Shown one piece after another: positions 48,871-58,174 of a stretch of DNA of 64,000 bases. The stretch spans positions 1,426,001-1,490,000 of the forward strand of contig NZ_CP097843.1 in the NCBI RefSeq assembly GCF_023611505.1, in the 5' to 3' direction. The notes beneath the pieces were generated by a model. The model ran no database searches. It was not told the DNA's origin and saw only the letters and a program-made list of their open reading frames with translations. A program made the translations under genes and the position numbers. The first letter of the stretch is position 1. Each line of letters opens with the position of its first letter. The stretch is from Streptococcus oralis (GTDB taxonomy: Bacteria > Bacillota > Bacilli > Lactobacillales > Streptococcaceae).

Positions 48871-48966
48871 TTAACTATACAGTTCTGCCAATAAATCCGC
48901 AATCACCGCTTCTAGCGCTGTCACATTGCCATGAATATCTGATAAAATTGCGATTTTATGGTTCAT
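48871..48966 (-). pseudogene. Truncated 5' fragment of the metallophosphoesterase gene
   Basis: The ATG at 48966 overlaps the stop of the upstream 201-codon gene (ATGA), which must be the original gene junction. It encodes 24 codons identical to the intact gene (MNHKIAILSDIHGNVT...), then runs seven codons into cassette DNA before TAA at 48871. It contains the 72-bp repeat copy 2 (48895-48966). Confidence 0.88.
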
Positions 48967-49568
48967 GATGGTTTTCCTTTTTCTATTTCATCTAGCCAAT
49001 TGTGAAACTCCCAACGAAGAGGATCTTCCTTGCCTATTCTTTGTCTCAAATAACCTTGATATCGAAGATAGAAAGCGTAATCTCCCCAACTACTCCACAC
49101 TTGAGAAGGTCTTGGGATACACAACTGTTTGTTTGCCCTCTCTAACACGATGTTATCTATCGGTACGTGTAAAAAAGGAAAAACGAAGTCTAGGGTTACA
49201 GCTTCAAGCATATACAGATACTTGAAAGTCATATTAATCCACTTTTGAGCATGACCATAAGTGAATCGAATCCCATTTGAGCGATAGCAATCTATCAGAA
49301 CATCACAAGTCCTATGATGCCAACTATCAAAATCAGTTTGACACAACTTGTACCGATTCAAGAGATTTAAAATCGCTTCTTTGATACACTTAGTAGTTCG
49401 ATTTCTCATCTCCAAGCGCTGTTCATCTGGCATGCCATGAAATCGCAAGGTTCGATTAAAATCAAGATAGGCTCGAGTAGTTGCAGCTAAAAATAAATCT
49501 TTTGAATTTCCAAAGTAAGCAAATCGTAAAAAAAGGAGTATATCTCTGTCAATCTCAATCCTATTCAT
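48963..49568 (-). CDS. Conserved-looking protein of unknown function downstream of uvrC
   Basis: A 201-residue soluble protein rich in aromatic residues and Arg (HGMPDEQRLEMRNRTTKCIK, SWHHRTCDVLIDCYRSNG), predicted helical. I do not recognise the family. It lies 24 bp after the uvrC stop and its stop overlaps the original metallophosphoesterase start, so the three genes formed an operon before the cassette inserted. Confidence 0.7.
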   Translation of the reverse strand: MNRIEIDRDILLFLRFAYFGNSKDLFLAATTRAYLDFNRTLRFHGMPDEQRLEMRNRTTKCIKEAILNLLNRYKLCQTDFDSWHHRTCDVLIDCYRSNGIRFTYGHAQKWINMTFKYLYMLEAVTLDFVFPFLHVPIDNIVLERANKQLCIPRPSQVWSSWGDYAFYLRYQGYLRQRIGKEDPLRWEFHNWLDEIEKGKPS

Positions 49569-49592
49569 TTCTTCTACTTTCTATCTAGATAC

Positions 49593-51416
49593 TTATTCTA
49601 ATTCTTTTAATGGTTCCGCTACTTGAGCCCATTCCACTTCTTCGTGAGGGTTCAACTTTCTATGAACAGCTTCTGCGACTGCTCTTGGAACACCAACTTC
49701 GACAATTTCATCTACACTAGCTTCCTTGATTTTAGTGAGAGATTTAAAATGCTTCATAAGATTCTGCTTGCGTTTAGGTCCCAAACCTTCAATCCCATCC
49801 AGTTGTGATGAAAAGGAGTTTTTGGAGCGCAGTTGGCGGTGGAAAGTGATAGCAAAGCGGTGCACCTCATCCTGGATGCGTTGGAGAAGGAAAAATTCCT
49901 GAGAATTACGAGACAACTCCACCACCTCAAGCGGATCTCCAAAGAGCAGTTCATGGGTTTGGTGCTTGTCATTTTTTTGCAGCCCAGCAATCGGAATGTC
50001 CAAGCCCAGCTCCTCTTGAATGACTTGCTTAGCAATATTGACTTGACCTTGTCCTCCATCAATGACAATCAAATCAGGAGGAGTCAAACCGTCTCGTTGA
50101 ACTCGGCCATAGCGTCTGCGAATGACTTCTCTCATACTAGCATAGTCGTCTGGTCCAACAACCGTCTTGATTTTGTATTTACGGTAATCTTTTTTACTCG
50201 GTTTTCCGTTAACAAAGACCACCATGGCTGAAACAGGACTGGTTCCCATGATATTAGAGTTATCGAAGGACTCGATGCGAACTGGAGTCGGTATTTGGAG
50301 CAAGCGTCCCAGATTTTCAATAGCTCCTTGGGTCTTCTCGACAGATTTTTCTAGCAGATTGAACTTCTGCTCCAGACTAACACGGGCATTTTTTATGGCT
50401 AGATTGACCAGCTGTTTTTTCTCACCACGCTGGGGCTTGAGAATCTTGGTATCCACCAAGGCCTTGACAGCTTCTTCATCGATATCCTGTGGAATCAATA
50501 CCTCATTAGGAACCAGGTGAGATTTTTCTTGATAAAATTGTCCTACATAGGTCAAAAAATCCTCGTCCGGATCGTTGTAGTAAGGGAAGAGATTGACATC
50601 TCGCTCGATGAGCTTGCCCTGACGGACAAAGAAAACCTGGACACACATCCAGCCCTTGTCCACATAGTAACCAAAGACATCACGGTTTTGGAGGTCTTTA
50701 GCCATGACCCGCTGCTTAGTCCTTAGAGTGCCTATTGCCTGAATCAAATCGCGGTATTCTGCCGCACGTTCAAACTTCATACTTTGTGCTGCCACTGCCA
50801 TTTTACCCTTAAGATCATCGATGATTTTGTCATCCTGCCCTTTTAAGAAGTCAGAAACTTCCTGAGCCATAGACTTGAAATAGGCCTCATCCTTCTTACA
50901 GATAGTGTGGGCCATACACTGACCGATATGGTAATAGAAACAAACCTTAGAAGGTGGATTGGTACATTTCCGAAAAGGAAAAATCCGATCCAAGAGCCGC
51001 TTGATTTCATTGGCTGCCCCCACATCTGGATAGGGACCGAAATAAAGACCTCCATCCTTCTTGACCTGACGGGTAATAATCAAACGAGGATAGCGCTCAT
51101 TGGTGATTTTGATGAAGGGATAGGACTTATCATCCTTGAGCATGATATTGTACTTGGGCTGATTTTCCTTGATGAGGTTGATTTCCAGCAGGAGGGCCTC
51201 GATATTGGACTCGGTAACGATAAATTCGAAATCCACAATCTCAGACACCAGAGCCTCTGTCTTGGTATCATGACTTCCACGGAAATAAGACCGCACACGG
51301 TTGCGCAGATTTTTAGCCTTTCCGACATAGATAATGGTGCCGTTTTTATCTTTGTGAATGTAACAACCAGGGCTGGTCGGCAAGAGCTCTAGTTTTGATT
51401 TGATCAAGTTATTCAT
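49593..51416 (-). CDS. uvrC: Excinuclease ABC subunit C
   Basis: A 607-residue nucleotide-excision-repair nuclease making the 3' and 5' incisions with UvrB. The N-terminal GIY-YIG-type domain reads [22 protein letters not shown] cysteine-rich region follows ([22 protein letters not shown] in parts), then a UVR motif, the RNase H-like nuclease with IESFDNSNI and VIDGGQGQ, and a C-terminal HhH2. The ATG at 51416 ([12 protein letters not shown]) is only 6 bp from the TATAAT box (51423-51428), with no ribosome binding site, so the mRNA may be leaderless. Confidence 0.95.
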   Translation of the reverse strand: MNNLIKSKLELLPTSPGCYIHKDKNGTIIYVGKAKNLRNRVRSYFRGSHDTKTEALVSEIVDFEFIVTESNIEALLLEINLIKENQPKYNIMLKDDKSYPFIKITNERYPRLIITRQVKKDGGLYFGPYPDVGAANEIKRLLDRIFPFRKCTNPPSKVCFYYHIGQCMAHTICKKDEAYFKSMAQEVSDFLKGQDDKIIDDLKGKMAVAAQSMKFERAAEYRDLIQAIGTLRTKQRVMAKDLQNRDVFGYYVDKGWMCVQVFFVRQGKLIERDVNLFPYYNDPDEDFLTYVGQFYQEKSHLVPNEVLIPQDIDEEAVKALVDTKILKPQRGEKKQLVNLAIKNARVSLEQKFNLLEKSVEKTQGAIENLGRLLQIPTPVRIESFDNSNIMGTSPVSAMVVFVNGKPSKKDYRKYKIKTVVGPDDYASMREVIRRRYGRVQRDGLTPPDLIVIDGGQGQVNIAKQVIQEELGLDIPIAGLQKNDKHQTHELLFGDPLEVVELSRNSQEFFLLQRIQDEVHRFAITFHRQLRSKNSFSSQLDGIEGLGPKRKQNLMKHFKSLTKIKEASVDEIVEVGVPRAVAEAVHRKLNPHEEVEWAQVAEPLKELE

Positions 51417-51422
51417 AGTTCC

Positions 51423-51488
51423 ATTATAGCAAAAAGCCTGTAACAGGACGAACAAAAAGCCCCACCGATCACTTGATGGAGGAGCTTT
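51423..51488 (-). promoter_or_regulatory. Terminator of the matrixin-like gene and uvrC promoter
   Basis: On the minus strand AAAGCTCCtCC pairs with GGtGGGGCTTT (51456-51488) and is followed by TTG, ending the upstream unit. The uvrC promoter follows with extended -10 TGC-TATAAT (51423-51428); no standard -35 is seen. Confidence 0.65.
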
Positions 51489-51517
51489 GATTTTATTTTA
51501 GATTGTATCGACTTCAT

Positions 51518-52219
51518 CTAGTCGCTACTGGTATAGAGTTCTTGAACAGCTTTCACATCCTGGGGCTGAATCCCATAGTAGGAACCTGCCGGCTGCATGA
51601 CAGAAGTTTCGTTGGTATGATCCAATCCGATGGCATGCCCCAGCTCGTGCTCCGCCGTGTGCACGATCCGGTCATAAGAATAACCATAGTTTGGATTGGA
51701 TAGATAATAGTGATTCAGGCGAACCGTTACAGATATAAATTGTTTGGTTAACAAATTGGTTTGACTCTCGGCTTGACCTGCTACAGCGGTCGATCCATCA
51801 TTCATCTCACTTGCCACAATATCTGCCTGGCTAGGATCCGCAACCACCTCAAAGGTAAAGGCTCCCGTTTGATTCCAGTTTTTTATGGCTTCTGCATAGG
51901 CACCTTGGAAGGTCTCATCCATTTGAGGCTCAATATAGATGCGAGCTGAGGCCTGAGCCCACTTGCCTTCTGCATGTTGGTGACTGTCTGTCTGAGACAA
52001 GACTTCCAGCGTTCCCGTCTCCTTCCATTGATTCCAGCCACCTTGACCAATCTTACTCATTTTTTCAACCTGATTGACCGCAGAATGAAAATCACCTGTC
52101 AGATACCAAACCACTCCAAAAGCAATGAGAAGTAGAATAACCACAGTCCAAACCAGACGCCAGAAGAAACGCCAAATTCCCAACAGAAATCGGAACAATA
52201 ATCGAATAATCCAGAACAT
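51518..52219 (-). CDS. Matrixin-like zinc metalloprotease, membrane anchored
   Basis: A 233-residue protein with an N-terminal helix (about 18-42, rich in Trp and Phe) and an outer catalytic domain carrying the full zinc motif HELGHAIGLDH (about 191-201), followed by a Met-turn-like SVMQPAG. This is the metzincin/matrixin pattern. The protein should act at the cell surface on unknown substrates. It is a single gene with a terminator after it. Confidence 0.85.
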   Translation of the reverse strand: MFWIIRLLFRFLLGIWRFFWRLVWTVVILLLIAFGVVWYLTGDFHSAVNQVEKMSKIGQGGWNQWKETGTLEVLSQTDSHQHAEGKWAQASARIYIEPQMDETFQGAYAEAIKNWNQTGAFTFEVVADPSQADIVASEMNDGSTAVAGQAESQTNLLTKQFISVTVRLNHYYLSNPNYGYSYDRIVHTAEHELGHAIGLDHTNETSVMQPAGSYYGIQPQDVKAVQELYTSSD

Positions 52220-52323
52220 GACGCTCCACCTTTCATAAAAATAAGAACCTATCTTGAAATCGCATTTTCCCTGATCAAGATAGATTCTCTATTTTACTGA
52301 ATAAAGCTGAAAGAAACCTAAAA

Positions 52324-53103
52324 CTAAGATAAGCGTTCTTCCAAGACAAAGTCAATTGGTAGAGTAGCTAAAAAACGTTCCAATTGTTTTTCCCAGTAGT
52401 ACCACTCGTGCTTACCTGGATTATGACTATAGGTCACCTCAAAACCAAGATTTTTGAGGTTTTTCACTGCGAGATTATTGGCAGAGTAGAGATAGTCTTG
52501 CTCTCCACACCAAGCCCATAGTTTGGTCTTTTTATCCGATTTCGCAGCTAGACTTTCAAGCGAATGAGGACTAGCTGTCCAGTCTTTGATTTCTCCAAAA
52601 ACTCCTCGCCAGTAGGCAAGAGATTCCAGATCCTGGCTTTCAGGAGAGAATTCTTGAAAACTGAGCGCGCCAGAAAAACTAGCCGCATGAGAAAAACGAT
52701 TGGTAGCGAGAGCGAGTTTGAAGGAGCCGTAGCCACCCATGGACAGACCTGCTATGAAGGTCTTTTCTCGCTTGCTGGTCATATTGGGAAAGAAACGTTT
52801 CATGACTTGGGGGAGTTCTTCTGCTAGAGCTGTATAGTAGTTATAGCCATACTGGGTATCTGTGTACCAGCCATTGCTAGTATTGGGCATGATGACAATG
52901 AGATTGGTCCCGCGCAACAAGCGTTCGACATTAGTTCGCTTGAGCCAGCTATTTTGATTTCCTGACATTCCGTGCAAAAGATAAAGGACAGGAATATCTG
53001 TGCAATCTGGTTCAGTCACCCGACTGCCATCTGGATAGAGTACGGTAACACCCCACTCCATATCCAAAACTTCTGAGTAATACTCAATATTCATAACCGC
53101 CAT
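52324..53103 (-). CDS. estA: Alpha/beta-hydrolase esterase (EstA/tributyrin esterase family)
   Basis: A 259-residue esterase of the S-formylglutathione hydrolase/EstA group. It has [13 protein letters not shown] near residue 50, nucleophile Ser in GLSMGGYGS (about 121), an acid near [10 protein letters not shown] and His in [11 protein letters not shown] (about 230). Pneumococcal and lactococcal homologues hydrolyse short-chain acyl and acetyl esters. The start could be M1 or M4 (MNIEYYSE). A terminator separates it from the RNase J2 gene. Confidence 0.88.
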   Translation of the reverse strand: MAVMNIEYYSEVLDMEWGVTVLYPDGSRVTEPDCTDIPVLYLLHGMSGNQNSWLKRTNVERLLRGTNLIVIMPNTSNGWYTDTQYGYNYYTALAEELPQVMKRFFPNMTSKREKTFIAGLSMGGYGSFKLALATNRFSHAASFSGALSFQEFSPESQDLESLAYWRGVFGEIKDWTASPHSLESLAAKSDKKTKLWAWCGEQDYLYSANNLAVKNLKNLGFEVTYSHNPGKHEWYYWEKQLERFLATLPIDFVLEERLS

Positions 53104-53126
53104 GAATCTCTCCTTTTACTATTCTA

Positions 53127-53155
53127 TAAGAAAAAGCCGAATTTCGACTTTTTCT
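53127..53155 (-). terminator. Rho-independent terminator of the RNase J2 gene
   Basis: On the minus strand AGAAAAAGTCGAA pairs over 13 bp with TTCGGCTTTTTCT (one G-U), followed by TATAG. Confidence 0.75.
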
Positions 53156-53171
53156 GTAGGTATTCTGCTTA

Positions 53172-54833
53172 TTATTTTGCTTCCATCACGACTGGCAAGA
53201 TTGCTGGGCGACGCTTGGTTTGATCAAAGAGGTACTTGGTCAGATTGTCACGAACCTTGCCTTTGAGATCTGCCCAATCAAAGTCATCACCTTGAAGATA
53301 CTCTTCTACCGTTTGGTTAATCAATTCGGAACTTTCACGGAGAATGTCGCGACTCTTCTTAAGGTAGATAAATCCACGCGTATGAACACGAGCCTTAGCC
53401 ACAATCTTCTTCTCACGACGGTTAACAGTGATCGCCACGATAAAGATTCCATCCTCTGACAAGACCTTACGGTCGCGAAGAACGACATTCCCAACATCAC
53501 CAATGGCATTTCCATCAATCATAACATCGCCTGCAGAAACTGCTCCAGCTGGAACGAAGTCTCCATGTTCATAGGACATGATCGTTCCCTTTTTAGGGAT
53601 GAAAATGCGCTCTGGCAACATTCCAACTGCCATGGCAGCCTTGGCATGCGCATCCAACTCACGGTACTCCCCTTGTACAGGGAAAAGATATTTCGGTTGC
53701 AAAAGATTGATCATCAACTGCAAATCACGCGCATTTCCGTGTCCTGATACTCGCAAACTCTGGGTAATGAGTTTTACCACACCACCAGCTTGGTAGATCA
53801 TATTTTCAACGCGAGCCACAACCGCTTCTTTGGCGGTGGATGGAGTTGTTACAATATAAACCAAGTCCCCATCCTTGATTTCTACATAACGGTGGCGCCC
53901 AACAGACATCTTGCGAAGTCCATTGATGGGTTCACCCATACGACCTGTCTCTAGGATAATCAACTCATGGTCTTCAAAACGAGACATTTCTTTTGGTTTA
54001 ATCAAAAGGCTTTCATTAGCTAGAGACAATTTTTTGAGACGAATCGCTGTACGAACGATATTTTCAACATCAAATCCAGTCAAAACGACTCGGCGACCAG
54101 TCTCCGCAGCTGCATCAAAAACCTGCTGGATACGAGAAAGGTTGCTGGCAACTGCTGCAACGATGATACGACCGTCCCAGTCAGCGATGGTTTGGGTAAT
54201 TTCATCCCCAACTTCACTCTCGCTCGCCACCTGAATATTGCTGTCTGCATTCGCAGAATCACTGAGAAGTGCCAAGACACCGTCACGTCCGATTTCGGCT
54301 AAACGTGCAAAATCCGTCGCATAGGATTCACTAGCCGTCTGGTCAAATTTGAAGTCGCCTGTGTAAACAATGTTCCCTTTTGGAGTTTTCAAGACGACTC
54401 CCAAACTTTCTGGGATGGAGTGAGTTGTACGGAAGAAGGAAACCACAGTCCCTCCAAAATCAATCTCCGTATCCTCATCGATAACATGGAAGTCATTGAA
54501 TTTCTTAACCGTATCATTTCCTTTGACAAAGAGTTTCGCCAACTCAATGGTCAACTCAGAGCCAAACACAGGCACCTTCGCTTCTGCCAAAAGGTAAGGC
54601 AAAGCTCCAATGGCATCCGCATGTCCATGGGTCAAGAAGACCCCAGCGATACGGTCGCTATTTTCAAAAAGGTAGTCCATATTTGGTATGACGACGTCGA
54701 CCCCAAGTTGTTCATTTTCAGGGTATTTAAGCCCCGCATCCAAAACAAAAATTGAATTGTCAATCTCAGCAATATACATATTTTTCCCATTTTCTCGTAC
54801 ACCACCTAGTGTTGTTAAACTGATATTACTCAT
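53172..54833 (-). CDS. rnjB: Ribonuclease J2
   Basis: A 553-residue metallo-beta-lactamase/beta-CASP ribonuclease of the RNA degradosome network. The metal motif reads HGHADA (69-74) where RNase J1 has HGHEDH. Loss of the final His is characteristic of RNase J2, which is weakly active alone and works in complex with J1. Other conserved parts: SxSANADSNI, the beta-CASP GHGNARD, and a C-terminal domain. It has its own promoter and terminator. Confidence 0.92.
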   Translation of the reverse strand: MSNISLTTLGGVRENGKNMYIAEIDNSIFVLDAGLKYPENEQLGVDVVIPNMDYLFENSDRIAGVFLTHGHADAIGALPYLLAEAKVPVFGSELTIELAKLFVKGNDTVKKFNDFHVIDEDTEIDFGGTVVSFFRTTHSIPESLGVVLKTPKGNIVYTGDFKFDQTASESYATDFARLAEIGRDGVLALLSDSANADSNIQVASESEVGDEITQTIADWDGRIIVAAVASNLSRIQQVFDAAAETGRRVVLTGFDVENIVRTAIRLKKLSLANESLLIKPKEMSRFEDHELIILETGRMGEPINGLRKMSVGRHRYVEIKDGDLVYIVTTPSTAKEAVVARVENMIYQAGGVVKLITQSLRVSGHGNARDLQLMINLLQPKYLFPVQGEYRELDAHAKAAMAVGMLPERIFIPKKGTIMSYEHGDFVPAGAVSAGDVMIDGNAIGDVGNVVLRDRKVLSEDGIFIVAITVNRREKKIVAKARVHTRGFIYLKKSRDILRESSELINQTVEEYLQGDDFDWADLKGKVRDNLTKYLFDQTKRRPAILPVVMEAK

Positions 54834-54926
54834 TTTCCCTCCGAAACTTAATTTATCTTGATTATAGGGTAGGTTTACCCTCTTATTCTAAAAGTTCTAA
54901 AACTTTCAGCCGAATCTTTTCCTACC

Positions 54927-54998
54927 ATTATACCATTTTTTTGATGATTTTCAAAATGAAGATTTGTTTTCAAAAAAGAGCTGGTTGCCCAACTCTTT
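54927..54998 (-). promoter_or_regulatory. recJ terminator and rnjB promoter
   Basis: On the minus strand AAAGAGTTGG-GCAA-CCAGCTCTTT (10 bp, 54975-54998) followed by TTTTG terminates recJ. Then -35 TTGAAA (54949-54954), 16 bp and TGG-TATAAT (54927-54932) form the rnjB promoter. A second TATAAT near 54861 lacks a good -35. Confidence 0.75.
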
Positions 54999-55006
54999 CC
55001 TAACTT

Positions 55007-57229
55007 CTACTCTTTTCTCATCAAAAAGTTATACATTTCTTGCACTGTCCCCAGCGCCAGCATTTCTTGGTCTTTGACAGTTTGTTTGAGATTTTGGTAA
55101 ATCTGACTTTCAGCGATTTCCCTTTTCGGCGCTTCTTTATTGACAGTCATGACACCATCTTTGATAGTTACAAAGCCCAGTTCCTCAAAGACTTGGATCA
55201 TCTTGACCAGCAAGATTTGTTGGATATTGAGATAAGCCGCCAAATCTTTGAGCTTATAGCGAATATCGAACTCTGGGAATTGGTAGATGGTTTTGTATAA
55301 TTTGGCAAACTGCTCTCTAGTCCCATAACCTGTTAGGTAGTAGGCCTTGTCAATATCATTTTTGAAATAGACAGCAGAGAAATTCTGTTCCTGAAAAATG
55401 GTCTTCAGCAGGGTAATATCCTCAGGAATGGTTTTTACAACCACAGCATCACTGGTCTCTAATTCTGGCAATTCTCCAGAAAAGTCCAAGACTGGAACTC
55501 CCTCTGGCAAGACTGCATTCTTCCCACGAATGTTAAAGAGTTGAACGCCTTCCACTTGCGCATCCACCATCATCAACTGGAGAGCGGTTTGGCCATTCCA
55601 TTGGTTGACAGACAGGGTGACTGCCAATTCTAGATTCTTGGTTTGAGCAAACTCCGTCGCCCATCTACCTTGTCCGAAGGCCACCACTTCAAAACTAGCT
55701 TCTCCCTTAGAAATTTTTAGTTTGAGGTGAGTATTTCCCGCCCCCATACTACGAGCACTCTCGACAGTGAAATCTCTGATGTAAAAAACAGGTTTCTGAT
55801 TGTCCATACCAAAAGGTGCCAAACGTTCAAAGTTTTTGACCGTTTCTAAGCTAAGTGTCTCCAAATCCAACTCTTCATCTAGATTTAACTTGTTCTTACC
55901 ACTAGCATCTGCACCTTTTTCACGGATATAGTCTTCCAAGACCTGAGATAAATCTGAAAGCTTCTCCACTTCTAGCGTCATGCCCGCCGCACCAGCATGG
56001 CCTCCAAAGGCGATAAAGAGCTCTCGATGGGGATCCAAGGCTTCAAAAATATCGACAGCTTCCACGCTACGAGCACTGCCCTTGGCACGACCGTCTTCTA
56101 TATTAAGTACTATGACTGTCTGTCCAAGTTCTTCCAGCAAGCGCCCAGCTACGATTCCTAGAACTCCAGGATTCCAACCTTCTTTGGCTAGGACTTGTAC
56201 CTTCTTCTCAGGAACCACCATGGTCTTGGCTTCTTCATAGATAGATTGCACGATTTCCTTGCGCTCTTCATTTTTCTGGTGAATCATAAGAGCAATCTCA
56301 TGTGCTTCCTCATCATCAAATCCAGTCAACAAATCAATGGCGGGATTGGGGTCGTCCAAGCGGCCTAAGGCATTTAAACGAGGGGCAATCTGAAAACCAA
56401 CTGTTTCTTCCGTCACTTCGTTGGCAACAATCCCAGCCATGTCCAGCATTTCTTGTAGACCGATGCGTTGAGTATGCCCCAACATTTCCAGACCATACTG
56501 AACCATGATACGGTTTTCATCCGTCAAACTCACCATATCGGCAATAGTTCCGATAGCAACCAAATCCAGTAGTTCCACTTGCACTTCTTCTAAAAGGGCA
56601 CAAGCTAGCTTAAAGGCCACTCCACATCCAGCTAGATATTTGAAAGGATAGTCCGCGTCTGGATGCTCAGGGTGGACAATGGCATAGGCAGCTGGCAGGG
56701 TTTCCGGCATGGAATGGTGGTCAGTCACAATGACATCCACTCCCATAGACTGGGCCAGTTTAATGGCCTCGTGACCAGCAACTCCATTATCCACTGTCAC
56801 AATCAAGGAAATTCCCTCTTGCTCGATAAAGTATTTATAGACACTGGCATTGGGACCATAGCCATCGGTAAAGCGATTGGGTAAGTAAACACGGCACTCG
56901 GCACCAAGTTGTTCCAAACTTTCCTTAACAATAGAAGCTGAAGTCATGCCATCCGCATCGTAATCTCCATAGATGAGAATATTTTCCCCTGCTTCAATGG
57001 CCTGACGAATCCGTTCCACTGCCTTGTCCATATCATGGAGCAAGTAGGGGTCATGCAAGTTCTCCAAGGAAGGTTCTAAAAACTTCTTCAGGCTTTCTTC
57101 GTCTTGAATTCCTCTTTCAAATAATAACCGCGCCACCTCAGGACCCAGTCCAGCCTTCTTGGCTATCTTTGTAAAATCCGCATCTTCAACTTGCGGAGCA
57201 AACTGCCATTCATAAGTAGGAGTTATCAA
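55007..57229 (-). CDS. recJ: Single-stranded-DNA exonuclease RecJ
   Basis: A 740-residue 5'-3' ssDNA exonuclease used in recombination and mismatch or base-excision repair. It has DHH motifs IYGDYDADGMTS and DHHSMPETLP, DHHA1 motif FGGHAGAAGM, and an extended C-terminal domain typical of Firmicutes. I prefer the TTG at 57229 as start (MITPTYEWQF); the longer frame from an ATG at 57286 contains a TATAAT (codons TGT-TAT-AAT) that looks like the -10 box. It is divergent from the amino-acid transporter operon. Confidence 0.92.
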   Translation of the reverse strand: MITPTYEWQFAPQVEDADFTKIAKKAGLGPEVARLLFERGIQDEESLKKFLEPSLENLHDPYLLHDMDKAVERIRQAIEAGENILIYGDYDADGMTSASIVKESLEQLGAECRVYLPNRFTDGYGPNASVYKYFIEQEGISLIVTVDNGVAGHEAIKLAQSMGVDVIVTDHHSMPETLPAAYAIVHPEHPDADYPFKYLAGCGVAFKLACALLEEVQVELLDLVAIGTIADMVSLTDENRIMVQYGLEMLGHTQRIGLQEMLDMAGIVANEVTEETVGFQIAPRLNALGRLDDPNPAIDLLTGFDDEEAHEIALMIHQKNEERKEIVQSIYEEAKTMVVPEKKVQVLAKEGWNPGVLGIVAGRLLEELGQTVIVLNIEDGRAKGSARSVEAVDIFEALDPHRELFIAFGGHAGAAGMTLEVEKLSDLSQVLEDYIREKGADASGKNKLNLDEELDLETLSLETVKNFERLAPFGMDNQKPVFYIRDFTVESARSMGAGNTHLKLKISKGEASFEVVAFGQGRWATEFAQTKNLELAVTLSVNQWNGQTALQLMMVDAQVEGVQLFNIRGKNAVLPEGVPVLDFSGELPELETSDAVVVKTIPEDITLLKTIFQEQNFSAVYFKNDIDKAYYLTGYGTREQFAKLYKTIYQFPEFDIRYKLKDLAAYLNIQQILLVKMIQVFEELGFVTIKDGVMTVNKEAPKREIAESQIYQNLKQTVKDQEMLALGTVQEMYNFLMRKE

Positions 57230-57342
57230 AAAAACATCCACTCTTTCTAAGAATTCTATCGTTTCATTATAACATGATTTAGGCATTTTCTCTATCCAGA
57301 TTGCTTTTTTATAACATTTTAGTGAATTTTTTCAGATATGAT

Positions 57343-57371
57343 TTGACAAGAACATTCTTTTGTTGTAGAAT
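57343..57371 (+). promoter_or_regulatory. Promoter of the amino-acid ABC transporter operon
   Basis: Consensus -35 TTGACA (57343-57348), 17 bp, -10 TAGAAT (57366-57371), about 30 bp before the first ribosome binding site. Confidence 0.85.
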
Positions 57372-57405
57372 CATGTTATAAAATCTAACACAAAGGAGAT
57401 CTCTC

Positions 57406-58164
57406 ATGGCTTTAGTAGAATTTAAAAACGTCGAAAAATATTACGGAGACTATCACGCACTCCGCGACATCAATTTCCGTTTTGAAAAAGGACAAGTTGT
57501 TGTCCTGCTTGGACCTTCTGGTTCTGGGAAGTCCACTCTTATCCGTACGATCAATGGTTTGGAGGCTGTTGACAAAGGAAGTCTCCTGGTCAATGGACAC
57601 CAAGTAGCAGGTGCCAGTCAGAAAGATTTAGTTCCTCTTCGTAAGGAAGTCGGCATGGTTTTCCAACATTTCAACCTCTATCCGCATAAAACAGTGTTAG
57701 AAAACGTGACACTCGCACCCATGAAAGTTCTAGGAATTGATAAAAAAGAAGCTGAAAAAACAGCCCAAAAATATCTGGAATTTGTAAATATGTGGGACAA
57801 GAAAGATTCCTATCCCGCCATGCTATCTGGTGGACAAAAACAGCGGATCGCCATCGCACGTGGCCTCGCTATGCATCCGGAACTCCTCCTCTTTGATGAG
57901 CCAACATCTGCTCTTGATCCTGAGACTATCGGTGATGTTCTAGCAGTTATGCAGAAACTGGCACATGACGGGATGAACATGATCATCGTTACCCACGAAA
58001 TGGGCTTTGCTCGAGAGGTTGCGGACCGCATTATCTTTATGGCCGACGGAGAGGTTTTAGTAGATACGACAGATGTCGATGACTTTTTTGACAATCCAAG
58101 CGAACCTCGTGCCCAACAATTCCTCAGCAAAATTATCAACCACGAAAGTGACAAAGTCAAATAA
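57406..58164 (+). CDS. Amino-acid ABC transporter ATP-binding protein (GlnQ family)
   Basis: A 252-residue ATPase with Walker A GPSGSGKSTLIRT (about 34-46), Q-loop FQHFNLYPH, signature LSGGQKQRIAIAR (about 139) and Walker B LLLFDEPTSALDPE. These are all typical of polar amino-acid importers such as GlnQ/ArtP. It is first of four genes: ATPase, binding protein, two permeases. The substrate is not certain; Glu/Gln or a related amino acid is likely from the family. Confidence 0.92.
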   Translation: MALVEFKNVEKYYGDYHALRDINFRFEKGQVVVLLGPSGSGKSTLIRTINGLEAVDKGSLLVNGHQVAGASQKDLVPLRKEVGMVFQHFNLYPHKTVLENVTLAPMKVLGIDKKEAEKTAQKYLEFVNMWDKKDSYPAMLSGGQKQRIAIARGLAMHPELLLFDEPTSALDPETIGDVLAVMQKLAHDGMNMIIVTHEMGFAREVADRIIFMADGEVLVDTTDVDDFFDNPSEPRAQQFLSKIINHESDKVK

Positions 58165-58174
58165 GGAGGCGCCT

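Noticed and set aside
46034-48894. AAA/HNH pair as cargo of the ICE
   Set aside because: It lies 11 kb outside the element ends and has its own flanking direct repeat.
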